64,000 nt of DNA from contig CP091739.1 of assembly GCA_022010095.1 (NCBI GenBank), forward strand, positions 186,001 through 250,000. Direction: 5' to 3'. Position numbers and translations under genes: made by a program. This document shows, piece by piece, positions 31,970-44,014 of the stretch (position 1 is the stretch's first letter; each line of letters opens with the position of its first letter). The notes under the pieces are model-generated. The model was not told the origin of the DNA. It ran no database searches and saw only the letters and a list, made by a program, of their open reading frames with translations. This DNA is from Clostridium sp. (GTDB taxonomy: Bacteria; Bacillota_I; Bacilli_A; RF39; UBA660).

Positions 31970-32652
31970 ATGAAAAAAGAAACAAAACAATTTATTGCAG
32001 GATTACTTGGTGCAGCAACAGTATTTACAACAAGTGCTTGTGCTAAAATTGTAGACTGTGATATAAAGGGCAATCACTCTCATAATTATGTTAGTGATGA
32101 AGGATATATTTGGGAAATAAAAAGTGAAAGAGAATTCATAGAAAAATTTTATAGAACTGATGATTACCAAAATATAACAGATGAAGATAATGATAGATTA
32201 AGAATGATATTTTTTTATGATTTAATAAGAATAGATGATAATTTAGATAAATTATTAGAATTAGAATCATCACTTTATGATTATAAGCAATATGAATACA
32301 GTTATACAGAAAGAAAAATTATTTATGGTAGGTAAAAACAGCAAGTTCAAGATTAGTTACCTGTTATGACTATACTAATGATAAAAAAATGCTGAAAAAT
32401 TTAACAGGAAATGAAAGAATAGTTACTCATAAATTTAGAGGATATAAACTTGTTTATGATGAAAAGGGTAGAATAGATATGATTAAAAGTGAACCAATGG
32501 ATAGCATTGAAGAATTAGTTAATGCTGGATATGAGTATGTTAGATATAATAAATTATATGCTGGATATGATAGAGAAACAAATGAATTCATTGATTATGA
32601 AGATGATTTAGGACCTGATAAAGTATCTGGATTAGTATTAAAAAAGCATTAA
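31970..32652 (+). CDS. Putative lipoprotein, paralogue 1
   Basis: Starts at ATG 31970 after GGGGTAAGAA. The signal peptide is FIAGLLGAATVFTTSACAK, with a weak lipobox (TSAC, Ser at -2, Thr at -3). The mature protein (about 205 residues) is acidic and Tyr-rich: HSHNYVSDEGYIWEIKSERE, then DLIRIDDNLDKLLELESSLY, NLTGNERIVTHKFRGYKLVY, and the ending YEDDLGPDKVSGLVLKKH. One break is at 32330-32388. No family recognised. The next gene is a close paralogue in the same order, so it is a tandem duplication. Probably extracytoplasmic and membrane attached. Confidence 0.7.
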
Positions 32653-32707
32653 TTTGATATTATATTAAAAATTTTTGTTATTATATTTCCAATGTATAGG
32701 AGCAAAT

Positions 32708-33385
32708 ATGAAAAAAAGAAACAAAAACAAATAATCGCGGGATTACTAGGAGCAGCAACAGTATTTACTACAAGTGCTTGTGCTAGTGAAGTAGAATGTA
32801 ATATTGATAAAACACATTCACATACATATGTAACTGAAGATGGGTATGAAAGACAAATTAAAAGTGAAATGGAATATGTTAAAGACTTTAATAGAACAGA
32901 TGATTATAACTATATAACTGAAGAAGAAGTTAAAAAAATTAAGAAAGACTTATAGTTATGATTTGATAAGAATTGATGAAAATTTAGATAAGCTGTTAGA
33001 ATTAGAACCAACACTTTATGATTACAAGCAATATGAATATAAATATACAACACGAAGTCCAAGAATTATTGGACCTATGATAACTTATTCAACAGTGACT
33101 CATAGAGCTTACACAAATGATAAAGAACATTATAATTTAACTGGCAATGAAAGAATAGTTACTCATAAATTTATAGGTTATAAAATAATTCAAGATGAAA
33201 TAGGAATTTTTGATGTAGTTCAAAGTGAACCAATGGATAGTATTGAAGAATTGGTTAATGCTGGATTTGAATATATAGCTTATAATAAATTATATGCAGG
33301 ATATGATAGAGAAACAAATGAATTCATTGAATATGAAGATGAAATTGGTCCTGATAAAGTAGCAGGATTAATATTAAAGAAGTAG
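32708..33385 (+). CDS. Putative lipoprotein, paralogue 2
   Basis: The start ATG 32708 lies behind AGGAG, chosen because the next residues (MKKETK.. after correction) match paralogue 1; an upstream ATG at 32692 has no such support. Signal and C-terminal regions are almost the same as paralogue 1 (IIAGLLGAATVFTTSACASE, MDSIEELVNAGFEYIAYNKL, YAGYDRETNEFIEYEDEIGP). The centre differs (RSPRIIGPMITYSTVTHRAY). The frame breaks at 32713 and 32950. About 218 residues. The strong conservation of the last 60 residues suggests that this part binds a partner. Function unknown. Confidence 0.7.
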
Positions 33386-33406
33386 TCATATTATATGGCT
33401 TTTTTC
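33383..33406 (+). terminator. Terminator after lipoprotein 2
   Basis: AGTCATA-TTA-TATGGCT (one G-T pair) then TTTTTT, directly after the stop codon. Confidence 0.6.
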
Positions 33407-33418
33407 TTACTAAAAAAG

Positions 33419-33447
33419 TTGCATTGATGTATAATATTTGGTATAAT
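33419..33447 (+). promoter_or_regulatory. Promoter of obgE
   Basis: TTGCAT (33419-33424), 17-base spacer, TATAAT (33442-33447); obgE starts 31 bases later. Confidence 0.75.
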
Positions 33448-33477
33448 CTATGCGTAATTGAAAGGGATGTGATAACT

Positions 33478-34778
33478 ATGTTTATAGATGAAGTTAATTT
33501 AAAATTAATCGCAGGTAAAGGTGGAGATGGATGTACTTCATTTTTTTACGTGAAAAATATGTACCACTAGGTGGACCAGATGGTGGAAATGGTGGTAAAG
33601 GTGGAAGTATCATCTTCAAAGCAGATAAAGGACTTCGTACTTTAATTGATTTAAGATATAAGAAAATAATTAAAGGTAACAATGGAGAAATGGGTCGTGG
33701 ACGTAATCAAACAGGTAGTTCAGCTGAAGACATAGTTATTGTTGTTCCAATTGGTACTACTATTAAAGATACTGATACTAACTTAATAATATGTGATTTA
33801 GTTAGTGATGGGCAAGAATGTACTGTCGCTCATGGTGGTCGTGGTGGTAAAGGTAACGCTGCCTTCATGACTAATAAAAATAAAGCACCATATACAAGTG
33901 AACTTGGTGAACCTGGAGAAGAAAGAAATGTTCTTTGTGAACTTAAATTACTTGCTGATGTAGGTCTTGTAGGATTTCCTAGCGTAGGTAAAAGTTCATT
34001 AATATCAGTGATAAGCGCTGCTAAACCAAAGATAGCTGATTATCATTTTACTACACTTGTACCAAATCTTGGCGTTGTAAAAGCAGGGGACTTTAGTTAT
34101 GTAGTTGCAGACCTTCCAGGTATGATTGAAGGATCAAGTGAAGGAATTGGTCTTGGAGATAAATTCTTAAGACATGCTAGCCGTTGTAAAATAGTTGCTC
34201 ATGTACTTGATATGGCTGAAGTTGATGGAAGAAATGTAATAGATGATTATAAAAATAATTCGTAATGAAATAAAAAAATATGATGAAAATCTATATAATA
34301 AAAAAAGAAATAATAATTGCGAATAAAATGGATTTACCTGTTTCACATGAGAACCTAAAAAAAGTTCAAAGAAGAATTTCCAAATGCTGAAATAATAGAA
34401 GTAAGTGCTTTGCAACTCGCGTGGGAACAAAAAGAATTAATATTCAAACTAAAAAGAATTATTAGAAAGTCTTCCAGAAGAAGAAATATACAATAAAAAA
34501 ATGAATTTGAAGATTATGTTTTATATGAATTTAAACATGAAAAAAACCATATAAAAATACAAAAAAATAGGAGAAGGTAAATTTAGAGTTACAGGTGATG
34601 AATTAGAAAAAAACTACTTAAAATGACAAGATTTAACTCTGATGAATCAGCTCTTAGATTTGCATCTAAATTAAAAAGACTTGGTATAGATGATGAACTT
34701 AAAAAACTTGGTGCTAAAGAAGGAGATACAGTACAAATACTTAATCAAGAATTTGAATACGAAGAAAGATTATATTAA
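33478..34778 (+). CDS. obgE: GTPase Obg (ObgE/CgtA)
   Basis: Essential ribosome-associated GTPase linked to 50S assembly and stress. The Gly-rich Obg fold is plain ([48 protein letters not shown]). The GTPase domain follows with [12 protein letters not shown] (G1), [23 protein letters not shown] (G3) and, after a break, ANKMDLP (G4). The C-terminal OCT domain ends [20 protein letters not shown]. The T run at 33541 is seven where the family needs five ([14 protein letters not shown]), a clear example of the sequence error. Other breaks are at 34255, 34300, 34365, 34450, 34500 and 34610. Length about 427, normal. Confidence 0.96.
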
Positions 34779-34856
34779 TAAAGGTATGTAAGGATGTTTT
34801 TGGTGGTTAAGATATAGAAAAATAATAAACTATCTAAAAATATAGTAAAGAGAGTG

Positions 34857-37800
34857 ATGAAAAAGAAACATAAAAAGTAATTGATTCAAATAGTTTTTAA
34901 TTATATGCAAGAAAGATCACATTTAAGTGATGAAAAAAATTAATAAACTTATTATTTGAAAGAAATCTAAATAAATTATTATTGAAAAAGTATTATCAAA
35001 AAGAATTAATGAAACACCATCTTTATCATTTAAAGATTTAGTATCACTTGCTGAAAAAAGAAATTATTCTTTGGCAGAATTAGAAATATATTTTAAAGAA
35101 TGTGATGAATGTAAATTAATTGAAACATTAATAAGAAATAAAACTGAAAAAGAAATAAGTAAATTATTAAAAAAAGATGAAAATGATATTGTTAAATTAA
35201 TGGATAATAAAACAATTCCTTTTTTTCATATAAAAAGATTATTAATTATAACATATAAGAATGATCAGCGTATGATATGCAAATTACTAAATAAAGTTAA
35301 AGATGAAGAAGTAATAAATAATATAATATATGGTAATAAATATAGTGCTGATGTAATATCATGTATTCTTTTTTTACAAGTGATATAGGAGATATAATAA
35401 AAGATAAAAATAATTGAATATCAAATAGATGAAAATAATATTATAGATATATTATCAAGTTCATTAATGGCTCATAATAGTTTTAGAGAAGCAATAATGC
35501 CACGTAAAAAAAGAAGAATTAAATAGAATAATAATGAGACTTGATAAAGAAAAAAATATTATATTTAATAACACAAGACTATTGTAAAGATATAATAACA
35601 ATAGTATATGAAAAAAAGATATAGTGATATAGTGAATATTATTAATACTTTGTCTATTAAAAGAATTATTGTTAACAGTATCAAGATGTAATTATGAACC
35701 TATATTAGAATTATTTTTATAAATTAAGAAATCAAGATATCAATGAAAGTATTTCTAAATTAAGTAGTTCATATTTAATAGAAGTATTATTATCTAAAAA
35801 AAACATAAGAGAAGAATTAAAGCCAGAAATAATAAAAAAATCAGAAAAAGATGAGATAGTAGAAGAACTTAAGAAAAAAAATATAAACATAATATTTTAA
35901 CAATATTAAAAAAAGTGAATATGTACCAAATGAAATAAAAAGACTTATTATATGAAGTAAGATATGATTATATAAAAGAAATGCTTTTTAGAACTAAATG
36001 TATATGAGATAATAGAAACATATTTTTAATAAATCAACTTATTCTAGATTTAAAGAAGATATACTTGATTATGATATTAATTCATCTAATATATTTACAA
36101 TACTTAATAGTAGATATACTGAAGTAGAAGAATGTAAAAAAATAATGGATAGAAAAAAACATAATATTAAGAGCATACATTAAAAAAATATGCATCCAAC
36201 TGATTTAATAAAATTTACTACATATCCTGAAATACCAATAGAATTTCAAGATTACATATTAAATAATAACTATGATTTAGTTGTTAAAAAAAGATGAAAG
36301 AAAAATAGAAAAATGATTGTTTTTAATATAGTAACTGATTTAAGAGAAGTACCATCTACAATAAAGAAAGCATTATTAGATGGTTCAAATATTCCAGATG
36401 ATGAAGTTGATTTTGTATTTGCGATAGGTAAATATTGTAAAACATCAGATATAATAGATAAATATAATGCCTTAAAATCATTTATAGAAAGTCAAGATAT
36501 TGAATTAAGATTATTCTTACAATATGGAGTAGGAAGTCGTAAATATAAAAAAAATTGGTATATTGAATTATTTAAGATAATAGATAATCATGAAGAAGAT
36601 AAATTTAAAAAAAGTAAAAAGATTACTTACTAAATAATTATTATATAGATAGAGAAAAATGATAATAAAAAAATATCATAAGAAACTTTTTTTAGAAATA
36701 TTAACTAATTATAATAGATATGTAGAATTATTTACATATATGATAAGTAATAATTATAAACTTACTAAAGATGACAAAAATCAATTTAGAATTAATATTA
36801 AATCAAGACATGGAAGTAGAAATAAAAAGAACCTAAAAGATTTAGATAAAGCAAAAAGATGAAGTATATAAAAAGTATCAAAAAGAATAGATAAGAATGA
36901 TTTATCACTTCAAGAGATAAAAAGATATATTTAATGATATGTTATTTTTGCGATGCTGATAGTGAATTTGATAAAATAGGTAATAAAATAGGCTTATTAG
37001 AGCTTAGAAAGAAAAACGAAAACTCAAGAGTTATAACTGATTATATAGATTCACTTATTAAATATATAGAATTTATTGAACTTGTAAATGACAGTACAAA
37101 TAGTGAAGGATTAAAAAGATTCGTTAAGATTAATGTTAGAAACTAATATTTATGATTTCATTAAATTAAAGAGTGATTTTTAATAATATTGGTAATAAGA
37201 TTAGAAGATTATATGAACTTGAATCACAAGTAAATCTTACTGATGTAAAAAAGTCTATTAAATTAGAAGGTGTTGTAAGAAAGGATTTAGCCGATAAATA
37301 TGGAACTGTATTAGATTTTAGTGATAAAAACTACATATTATATGCTCATGTTGTTAGTGGAAGTGAAACAGTAGATGAATTAATGAATGGTGTATCTTCT
37401 GGAGAAAAGAATTTTTATTTCATTAAGTCCAATTAGTTATTTAGGACAAAGATATTATTATAATAATGCATTATGCAGAGTAATTTTTAGCATATGATAA
37501 AGTTCCTAATGGAAGTTTTATATGTAGTTCTAAAAAGAATTTAGGAAGTAATAATTTAATTAAAAAAAGAATACAAGTGAAGTAAAAAAAGAACTGATAG
37601 TTATCAAGAAGGAATATTAGATACAAGTGCGAGCATTCACTAATAATGCTGAAGCGTTATTTTATAGAGAAGGTATGAAACCATGTGGTATTATTTTAAC
37701 TGATGGGATAAAAACCAACTTTAGAAGAATTAGAAATACATAGAAAATATAATATACCTTTTTATAATCACTCAAAGTAAGAATAAATGTATTATTGAAC

Positions 37801-38787
37801 CAAAATTCATATTTTCTATGAACGATGAGTATTATGATTTCCCAGCAAGTAATAGCTTACTTAATAGTATGTATGAAAAAAAGTAAGTAAAAAGAGTAAA
37901 TTATGTAGATAAAAAAAATATTTACACAGGTAGAGAAATAGCATTATTTACTGATAGTCATTCAATGTATGAATCAACTATTGAAGTACTTGAAGATATA
38001 AGAAAAAAAGAGGTATTACTGAAATATATAGTTTAGGTGATAATATTGGTCTTGGACCTAATCCTATAGAAGTATTTGATATGTTAGAATATTATAAAGT
38101 TACATCAGTAAGTGGTAATAGTGAATATTATAGTACATTTGGAGTTGGACCATTTAGTTCATATTTTGATACAGCTAAAACAGAAAATCAATTGTGGACA
38201 GCAGATAAACTAGGCTCTAAAAGAATAGAAAAGATGAAATTATGGACTCCATCTTTAGATATAAAAAGTCGGTAATAAAAAAATATAGGATTATGTCATT
38301 TCATAAATGATATTAGATGGGATTTTGATAAACAAAACACATGGACTTATCAAAAAGACTTTGTTAAAGGTGTAAATTCAAAACAATTTCTATATACAAA
38401 CAGTGAAGAAGCAAAAGCAGAACTAGAAAGATTATCAAGAAAATATAATGGTGATATGGCAAAAGGAGTTATTGATGCGATTAAACATCCATTATTAAAT
38501 GGTAAAAAGAGTAACAGATTATGATGCAATTATACAAGGACATGTACATTTTTCCATTTGAAGATTATATAGAAAAATACTGATATTCATACATTAAGAG
38601 GAGTTAGTGTAGGATTTAGGAATGATAGAAAAAGATACAGCTTGTTATTATATATTAAAAAGAAAAAGAAAGATGGTACATTTGATATAGAAAAAGAAAC
38701 TAGTAAGATATAATAGACATCAATTACTTGAAAAATATATATTCTTCATCACTTCCACATAAAGACTATTTACTAAAAAAATGGTAA
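34857..38787 (+). CDS. Giant protein with C-terminal calcineurin-like phosphoesterase domain
   Basis: Reconstructed from ATG 34857 (after AAAGAGAGTG) as a single product of about 1300 residues, although a split into two genes cannot be excluded. Region 1 (to about 36000) is all-helical and Lys/Glu/Ile-rich (LVSLAEKRNYSLAELEIYFK). Region 2 (36313-37140) contains NIVTDLREVPSTIKKALLDG and helices. Region 3 (37230-37790) has KNYILYAHVVSGSETVDELM, ISYLGQRYYYNNAL, FYREGMKPCGIILTDG and KYNIPFIIT. Region 4 is a metallophosphoesterase: REIALFTDSHSMYES (first D/H site), IYSLGDNIGLGPNP, SVSGNSEYYST (GNHE variant with Ser) and IIQGHVHFPFE (GHxH). The end is HKDYLLKKW. The missing His in GNSE may alter the metal site. 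Substrate unknown. Confidence 0.6.
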
Positions 38788-38919
38788 GATAAAAAAAATA
38801 AATTTAAAAAAATAATAAAAAAAATAATAAAAAAATAATAAAAAAAATATTGATAAACATTTATTAATAGTGTATATTTAAAATAGTAGTAAATCTTAAT
38901 AAAAATAAGGTGCGTAAAT

Positions 38920-39483
38920 ATGAATAAAAAAAGTAAGCAGTACCAGTAGTAAAAATAAAAAAAGGAAGACAAATTAAAGAAGATAAGTAAATTATTTATT
39001 ATCATTTGTAATTGTATTAAATTATTATTACTTTGTATAGTAATTTTTACTAAGTATCTTCATGTTTGTATTATCATTTGGGGATATATTTACTTTAGCA
39101 TTTAATAAAAAAATTATAAGATAACTAAAGCAAAATATAATAGATACAACATTTAATATATCTGAAGATAAATTTAAAGATTATAAGTTCTTTAAATTTG
39201 AAGTTTCATATGAATTTACAAAAAGACAATAAAGATATAATTAAAGCAAAAGATGTAATTATATCACCTTCATATTATTTAATACATAAATATAAAAAAA
39301 TACAACATATGTAGTTTACAATATTGAAGATGACAAAAAGAATCATATATTTCAAGTATATCTTCTTCATTTTGCTGTTTCAATTGCCTTATTATATGTA
39401 GCATTTATTGAAATAAAGCACATTATAACGTATAAAAGCACTTAGTAGCATTTAAAGATAAAATAAATAAATATATAAAATAA
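38920..39483 (+). CDS. Membrane hypothetical protein
   Basis: ATG 38920 follows AAGG. The product has a basic N-terminus, then hydrophobic segments (YLLSFVIVLNYYY, LLSIFMFVLSFGDIFTLAFN). A soluble middle with NISEDKFKDYKFFKFEVSYE and YVVYNIEDDKKNHIFQVYLL comes next, then a last helix (HFAVSIALLYVAFIEIKHII). About 185 residues, probably two to three membrane spans. It is badly frame-broken (38928, 38952, 39040, 39110, 39230, 39300). The stretch 38787-38920 before it is only A-rich spacer. No family recognised. Confidence 0.45.
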
Positions 39484-39547
39484 CTAGAAAAGTAACTGTC
39501 TTTTTCTAGGCATAAAATTGATATAATATTTCTAAGGATGTGAAATA

Positions 39548-40079
39548 ATGGTAGAAAAAAATTTATGCCTGATATTTATCAAAAAAAGCATTTATTATAT
39601 AAATTATGATAAATTATACAAAAAAAGGAGTAAGATGTTTGTTATTTGATTTAGATAATACTATAACACCTAGTCATGTTATTAAGCCTACTAAAAGACT
39701 TAAAAAGTTATTTGATGAATTAAGAGATAAAGGATTTAAAGTAATAATTATGTCAAATGCACCTAAACATAGAATAGAACCTTTTAAATCATATTTAGGT
39801 GTTGATGCTTGTGCTTTTTCATTAAAACCAAGAAAAGATAAATATTTAAAAATAATGGAAAAATTTAAATATAAACATACTGAAATAGCTGCGATAGGGG
39901 ATCAATTACTAACAGATGTGTATGGTGCGAATAGACTTGATATAGTAAGTGTGCTTGTTAATCCAATGAGTGAACACGATTATAGTATTACATGGATAAA
40001 TAGAATAATTGAAAAAAATTTATATATGGTAGTTTAGAAAAGAAAGATGTATTTAAAAAAAGGTGAATATTATGACTAA
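39548..40079 (+). CDS. yqeG: YqeG family HAD-type phosphatase
   Basis: HAD-superfamily phosphatase of the Firmicute YqeG group, found next to yqeH in many genomes. ATG 39548 follows AAGGATGTG; the corrected N-terminus is MVEKFMPDIYQKSIYYINYD. The motifs are DLDNTITP (nucleophile Asp, DxDNT), IIMSNAPKHR (motif II), KPRKDKYLKIMEKFK (motif III Lys) and IAAIGDQLLTDVYGAN (motif IV). After removing the extra T at 40016 the end is EKKDVFKKGEYYD at 40079, overlapping the yqeH start by 8 bases. The substrate is not established for the family. Confidence 0.9.
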
Positions 40080-41085
40080 AGAATGTTTAGGTTGTGGTTC
40101 AGTACTTCAAACAGAAAGTCCATGTAAAGAAGGATTTGTTAAATCAAGTGTATATGATAAATCTTCTTATTGTGAAAGATGTTTTAAAATAAAACATTAT
40201 GGAGAATATAGTGTACTTGATAAAAAAGTAGATACAGATGGTATAGTAAGAAATATTAATAGTGATAATATGGCCAGTGTTGCTTTCTTAATAGATGTTC
40301 TTAATATAAATGATACAGTAAAAAATATATAAATAGATTTAAGAATAAAAAATATATTTTAATAACTAAGAAAGATGTATTACCTAAAAGTTTAAAAGAA
40401 AAAAAGATAATAAGTTATATAAAAAGATAATATTTGTAATACTGAAGATATTATGTGTATTAGTTCATATAAGAATTATAATATAGATAATTTTTTAAAT
40501 AAGGTTAAGAACGATAATGTAAGAAGACTTTATATAGTAGGATTTACTAATAGTGGAAAAAGTACATTTATAAATCATTTGCTTACAAGTACATTAAAGA
40601 GTCCAACTATCACTACAAGCAGTATACCTAATACTACTGCTTCATATATAACAATAAAACTTAATAATAAACTTACTATAGTTGATACTCCTGGATTTAT
40701 AGATAAAAGATGCCATATATAATTTTTGTTGATTATAATAAAGTAGTAAAACTATATCCTAAAAAAAGAGATAAGAGTTAAAAACATTTCAAGTAAGAAG
40801 TGGTTATTCAATAATAATAAATGATATTTTAAGAATAGAAAATACTAATGATAAAAACAAATAGTTTTTAGTTTTTTTATATGAATGATAAATTAAGATA
40901 TGAAAAAGGTTAAAGATAAAAGAATAGTAAATTAAAGACATTTACCTAATATAAACTATAGTGTAGAAGAAGGTACTGATATAGTAGTAAGTGGTCTTGG
41001 ATTTATTAGAATTACTAAAGAAGGTAGTATTAAAATATATACTTTAGATGAAAAAATGATTAGTAAAAGAAAGAGTATGATTTAA
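40072..41085 (+). CDS. yqeH: Ribosome biogenesis GTPase YqeH
   Basis: Circularly permuted GTPase needed for 30S maturation. The N-terminal zinc finger (CLGCGSVLQTESP and YCERCFKIKHYG) is followed by DVLNI and the permuted order G4 (ITKKDVLP) - G5 (CISSYKNYNI) - G1 (GFTNSGKSTFINHLL) - G3 (VDTPGF). The C-terminal part includes EEGTDIVVSGLGFIRI. ATG 40072 lies inside the end of yqeG and the stop abuts mutL, so yqeG-yqeH-mutL-miaA is one operon. Breaks are at 40330, 40370, 40425, 40720 and 40760-40930. Confidence 0.93.
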
Positions 41086-42838
41086 ATGAATAAAATAAAT
41101 GTAATGAGTGAAAGTTTAGCTAATAAAATAGCGGCTGGTGAAGTAGTTGAAAGAATAGGCAATGTAGTAAAAGAACTTGTTGAAAATAGTATTGATGCTG
41201 GTAGTAAAAATATTAAAGTTGAACTACTTTTTAAGCGGAACTAAACTTATTAAAATAGTAGATGATGGATGTGGAATGAGTAAAGATGATGCGATGCTTT
41301 GCTTTAGTAGACATGCTACTTCTAAAATAAAAAATGAAAAATGATTTATATTTTCATTAATACTCTTGGTTTTCGTGGTGAAGCACTAGCGGCTATATCA
41401 TCTGTAAGTAATGTTTCACTTGATACATATGATGGTAATGAATCTACTTATCTTGTTATTAAAGATGGTAAATTTTTTTAGTAAATAAAGTAGGTAGTAT
41501 GAGAAATGGTACTATTATAGAAGTAAGTGAGTTATTTTTATAATACACCAGCTAGACTTAAATTTATGAAAAGTTTACAAGCAGAATTATCTTTGACAGT
41601 TGGCTTTTTAGAGAAGATTGCTTTATCACACCCTGATATATCTTTTACACTTATAAACGATAATAAAGAAATATTTAGAACATCAGGTAGTAATGACATG
41701 TATAAATGTATACATGAGATATTTGGTTATAATACTGCTAAAAAAACATGATTAAAATAGATGCTGAAAAACTATGATTATATTATTCATGGTTATATAA
41801 GTAATTTAAATATATCAAAGTCTAACAGAAATTATATGATAACACTTGTAAATGGAAGAGTTGTATCAAATTTATCAGTTAACAGGACTATAAAAGATGC
41901 ATATCATACAGTTCTTGCTGAAAATAAATTCCCAATAGTTGTTATATCAATTGAAACAGATCCTACACTTATCGATGTTAATATACATCCAACTAAACAA
42001 GATATAAAGTTTTTCTAAATTAGAAAGTTTAAATAATTTACTTTTTTTAATACTATTAGAAGTGCAATTAATGAAAGTGATAATACATTTAAAGGATATA
42101 CTGAAACTAAGAAAAGTGAAGATCTTGCTTTTAACAGAAGATGAAAAAAAGGAAAATAATTTTTAGAACTATAGAAGCACTGAGACTTAATTTTTAATGT
42201 TAATGAAGATGAAGAAAGTTATAATAGCGAAGAAGTTAAAAAAAGAAGATGTGTTTATAAAGCCAGTAGGTTTAGCACTTGGAACTTATCTTATTGCTCA
42301 AGATGAAAATATTATGTATATGATAGATATACATGCTGCTAATGAAAGAATTAATTATGAAAGATATATGAAAGCACTAGAAGAAAAAGAAGTATATACT
42401 ACAAGTATGTTATTTCCAATACAACTTGAGTACTCTCATAATGAATTTATGAATATAAAAGAGCATATAGATGAACTTTATAAACTTGGATTTGAAGTAG
42501 AAGAATTTGGTATTAACACTTTTAGAGTTACATCTCATCCATCATGGTTAAAAGAAGGATTTGAAGAAGAAAGTATAAGAAGAATTTTTTTGAACTTGTT
42601 GGTGAATTTAAAGGTGGATTTGATAGAGTTAAATTTAATGAGAAAAGCAGCTATAAGACTTGCATGTAAGATGAGTGTTAAAGCAAATACAAATATTGGA
42701 TATAAAGAACAAGAAGAACTTATTAATGGACTATTTAGATGTAAATTTCCATATACTTGTCCTCATGGTAGACCAACTATTATTAAGTATCCAGTTTATG
42801 AACTTGAAAAATTATTTAAGAGAGTTAGTACGGAGTAG
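41086..42838 (+). CDS. mutL: DNA mismatch repair protein MutL
   Basis: ATPase and (in Firmicutes) nicking endonuclease of mismatch repair. GHKL motifs: [38 protein letters not shown] and, after a break, the transducer lysine loop with [20 protein letters not shown]. The C-terminal endonuclease domain is kept: [12 protein letters not shown] fits DQHA(X)2E(X)4E except Ile for Gln, with ACKMSVKA and CPHGRPTII as further metal-site motifs. About 580 residues. T runs at 41228, 41475 and 41538 and the stretch 42010-42200 hold the breaks. The mutL start follows the yqeH stop directly. Confidence 0.95.
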
Positions 42839-42840
42839 TT

Positions 42841-43731
42841 ATGAGTAAGATAATATTAATAGTAGGACCAACTGGTACATGTAAAACAACTTTATCTATA
42901 GAACTTGCTAAAAAATATAGTGCGGTAATACTTAATGCAGATTCGACACAAGTTTACACTGAACCATTAATCGCAACAGCGAAGATAAAAGAACATGAAA
43001 AAGAAAATATTGAACATTATCTATTTGACGTAGTTTCACTTAATGATGATTATACACTTTATGATTATCAGAAAGATGGAAGACGTTTACTTGATAAATT
43101 TATAAATGAAAATAAGAATGTCATTATAGTAGGTGGTAGTGGATTATATGTAAAAGCACTTCTTTATAATTATGTTTTAGAAGATAAAAAAGAAATAGAT
43201 ATTGATTTTAGTGAGTATTCTAATGAAGAATTAAAGAATAAAGTATTAGCTCTTGATCCTAAAAGTGATATTCATGTAAATAATAGACAACGTTTAGAAG
43301 GATTCTTAAAACATTATTATGAAACAGGTAAAATTATTAAAAAAACAAATGAAATCAATAATAAACTATATAATTTTTATTAGTATTGGTCTTAAAAAGT
43401 GATAGAGAAACATTATATAAGATGTTAGATAAAAAGAGTAGACTCTATGTTTAATGAAGGATTACTTACTGAAGCAGAGAGACTATATAAAATGAATCTT
43501 AAAAAAATTATACTAATATAATTGGATATAGGGAATTAAATGAATATTTTTAATGGTAATATGAGTTTGGATGAAGCAAAAAATTTAATCAAAAGGAATA
43601 CAAGAAGATATGCTAAAAGACAATTTACTTGGTTTAATAATCAAATGAAAGATATTAAATGGTTTAATGTAAATTATGATAACTTTCATGATACAATAAA
43701 AAGAAGTAGAAAAATTATTTGGGAGGTTTAA
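42841..43731 (+). CDS. miaA: tRNA dimethylallyltransferase (MiaA)
   Basis: Adds the dimethylallyl group to A37 of tRNAs reading UNN codons. ATG 42841 is 3 bases after mutL. The motifs [35 protein letters not shown] and, near the C-terminus, [15 protein letters not shown] are diagnostic. The P-loop reads GPTGTCKTT: the invariant Gly before Lys is Cys (codon TGT at 42880), either a real change or a T-for-G error. Breaks are at 43376, 43435 and 43505, all in homopolymers. The next gene starts at the following base. Confidence 0.94.
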
Positions 43732-44013
43732 ATGAAAAGTAGAAGAGAATTAAAAGCATTGTTACTTGCTGGAGTAGCTACATTGTCATTAATGAGCGGT
43801 TGCTCTAAAAATAATAGTAAACCAGACTATGGATATTATGTTGAAATAGAAGGAGAACTCATAGAAATAGAAAATGTAACTTTCTTTCGTGCCTATAATA
43901 GTGGTAGAGTAGAATTGGTCTTTGAAGATGGATCACATATGATAATGCCAAGCTCAGATCTTTATAAAATTGATAAAAAAATAGTGAATTACAAAAAAAG
44001 AATTTATGCGTAA
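43732..44013 (+). CDS. Small lipoprotein
   Basis: 93 residues with an intact frame. The signal ALLLAGVATLSLMSGC is a convincing lipobox (LMSGC). The mature part is about 70 residues: YYVEIEGELIEIENVTFFRA and LVFEDGSHMIMPSSDLYKID look like a small beta barrel. GGGAGG lies before ATG 43732, which directly follows miaA. It is the last gene of the yqeG-miaA operon, in front of a bidirectional terminator. No family recognised. Confidence 0.75.
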   Translation: MKSRRELKALLLAGVATLSLMSGCSKNNSKPDYGYYVEIEGELIEIENVTFFRAYNSGRVELVFEDGSHMIMPSSDLYKIDKKIVNYKKRIYA

Positions 44014-44014
44014 A

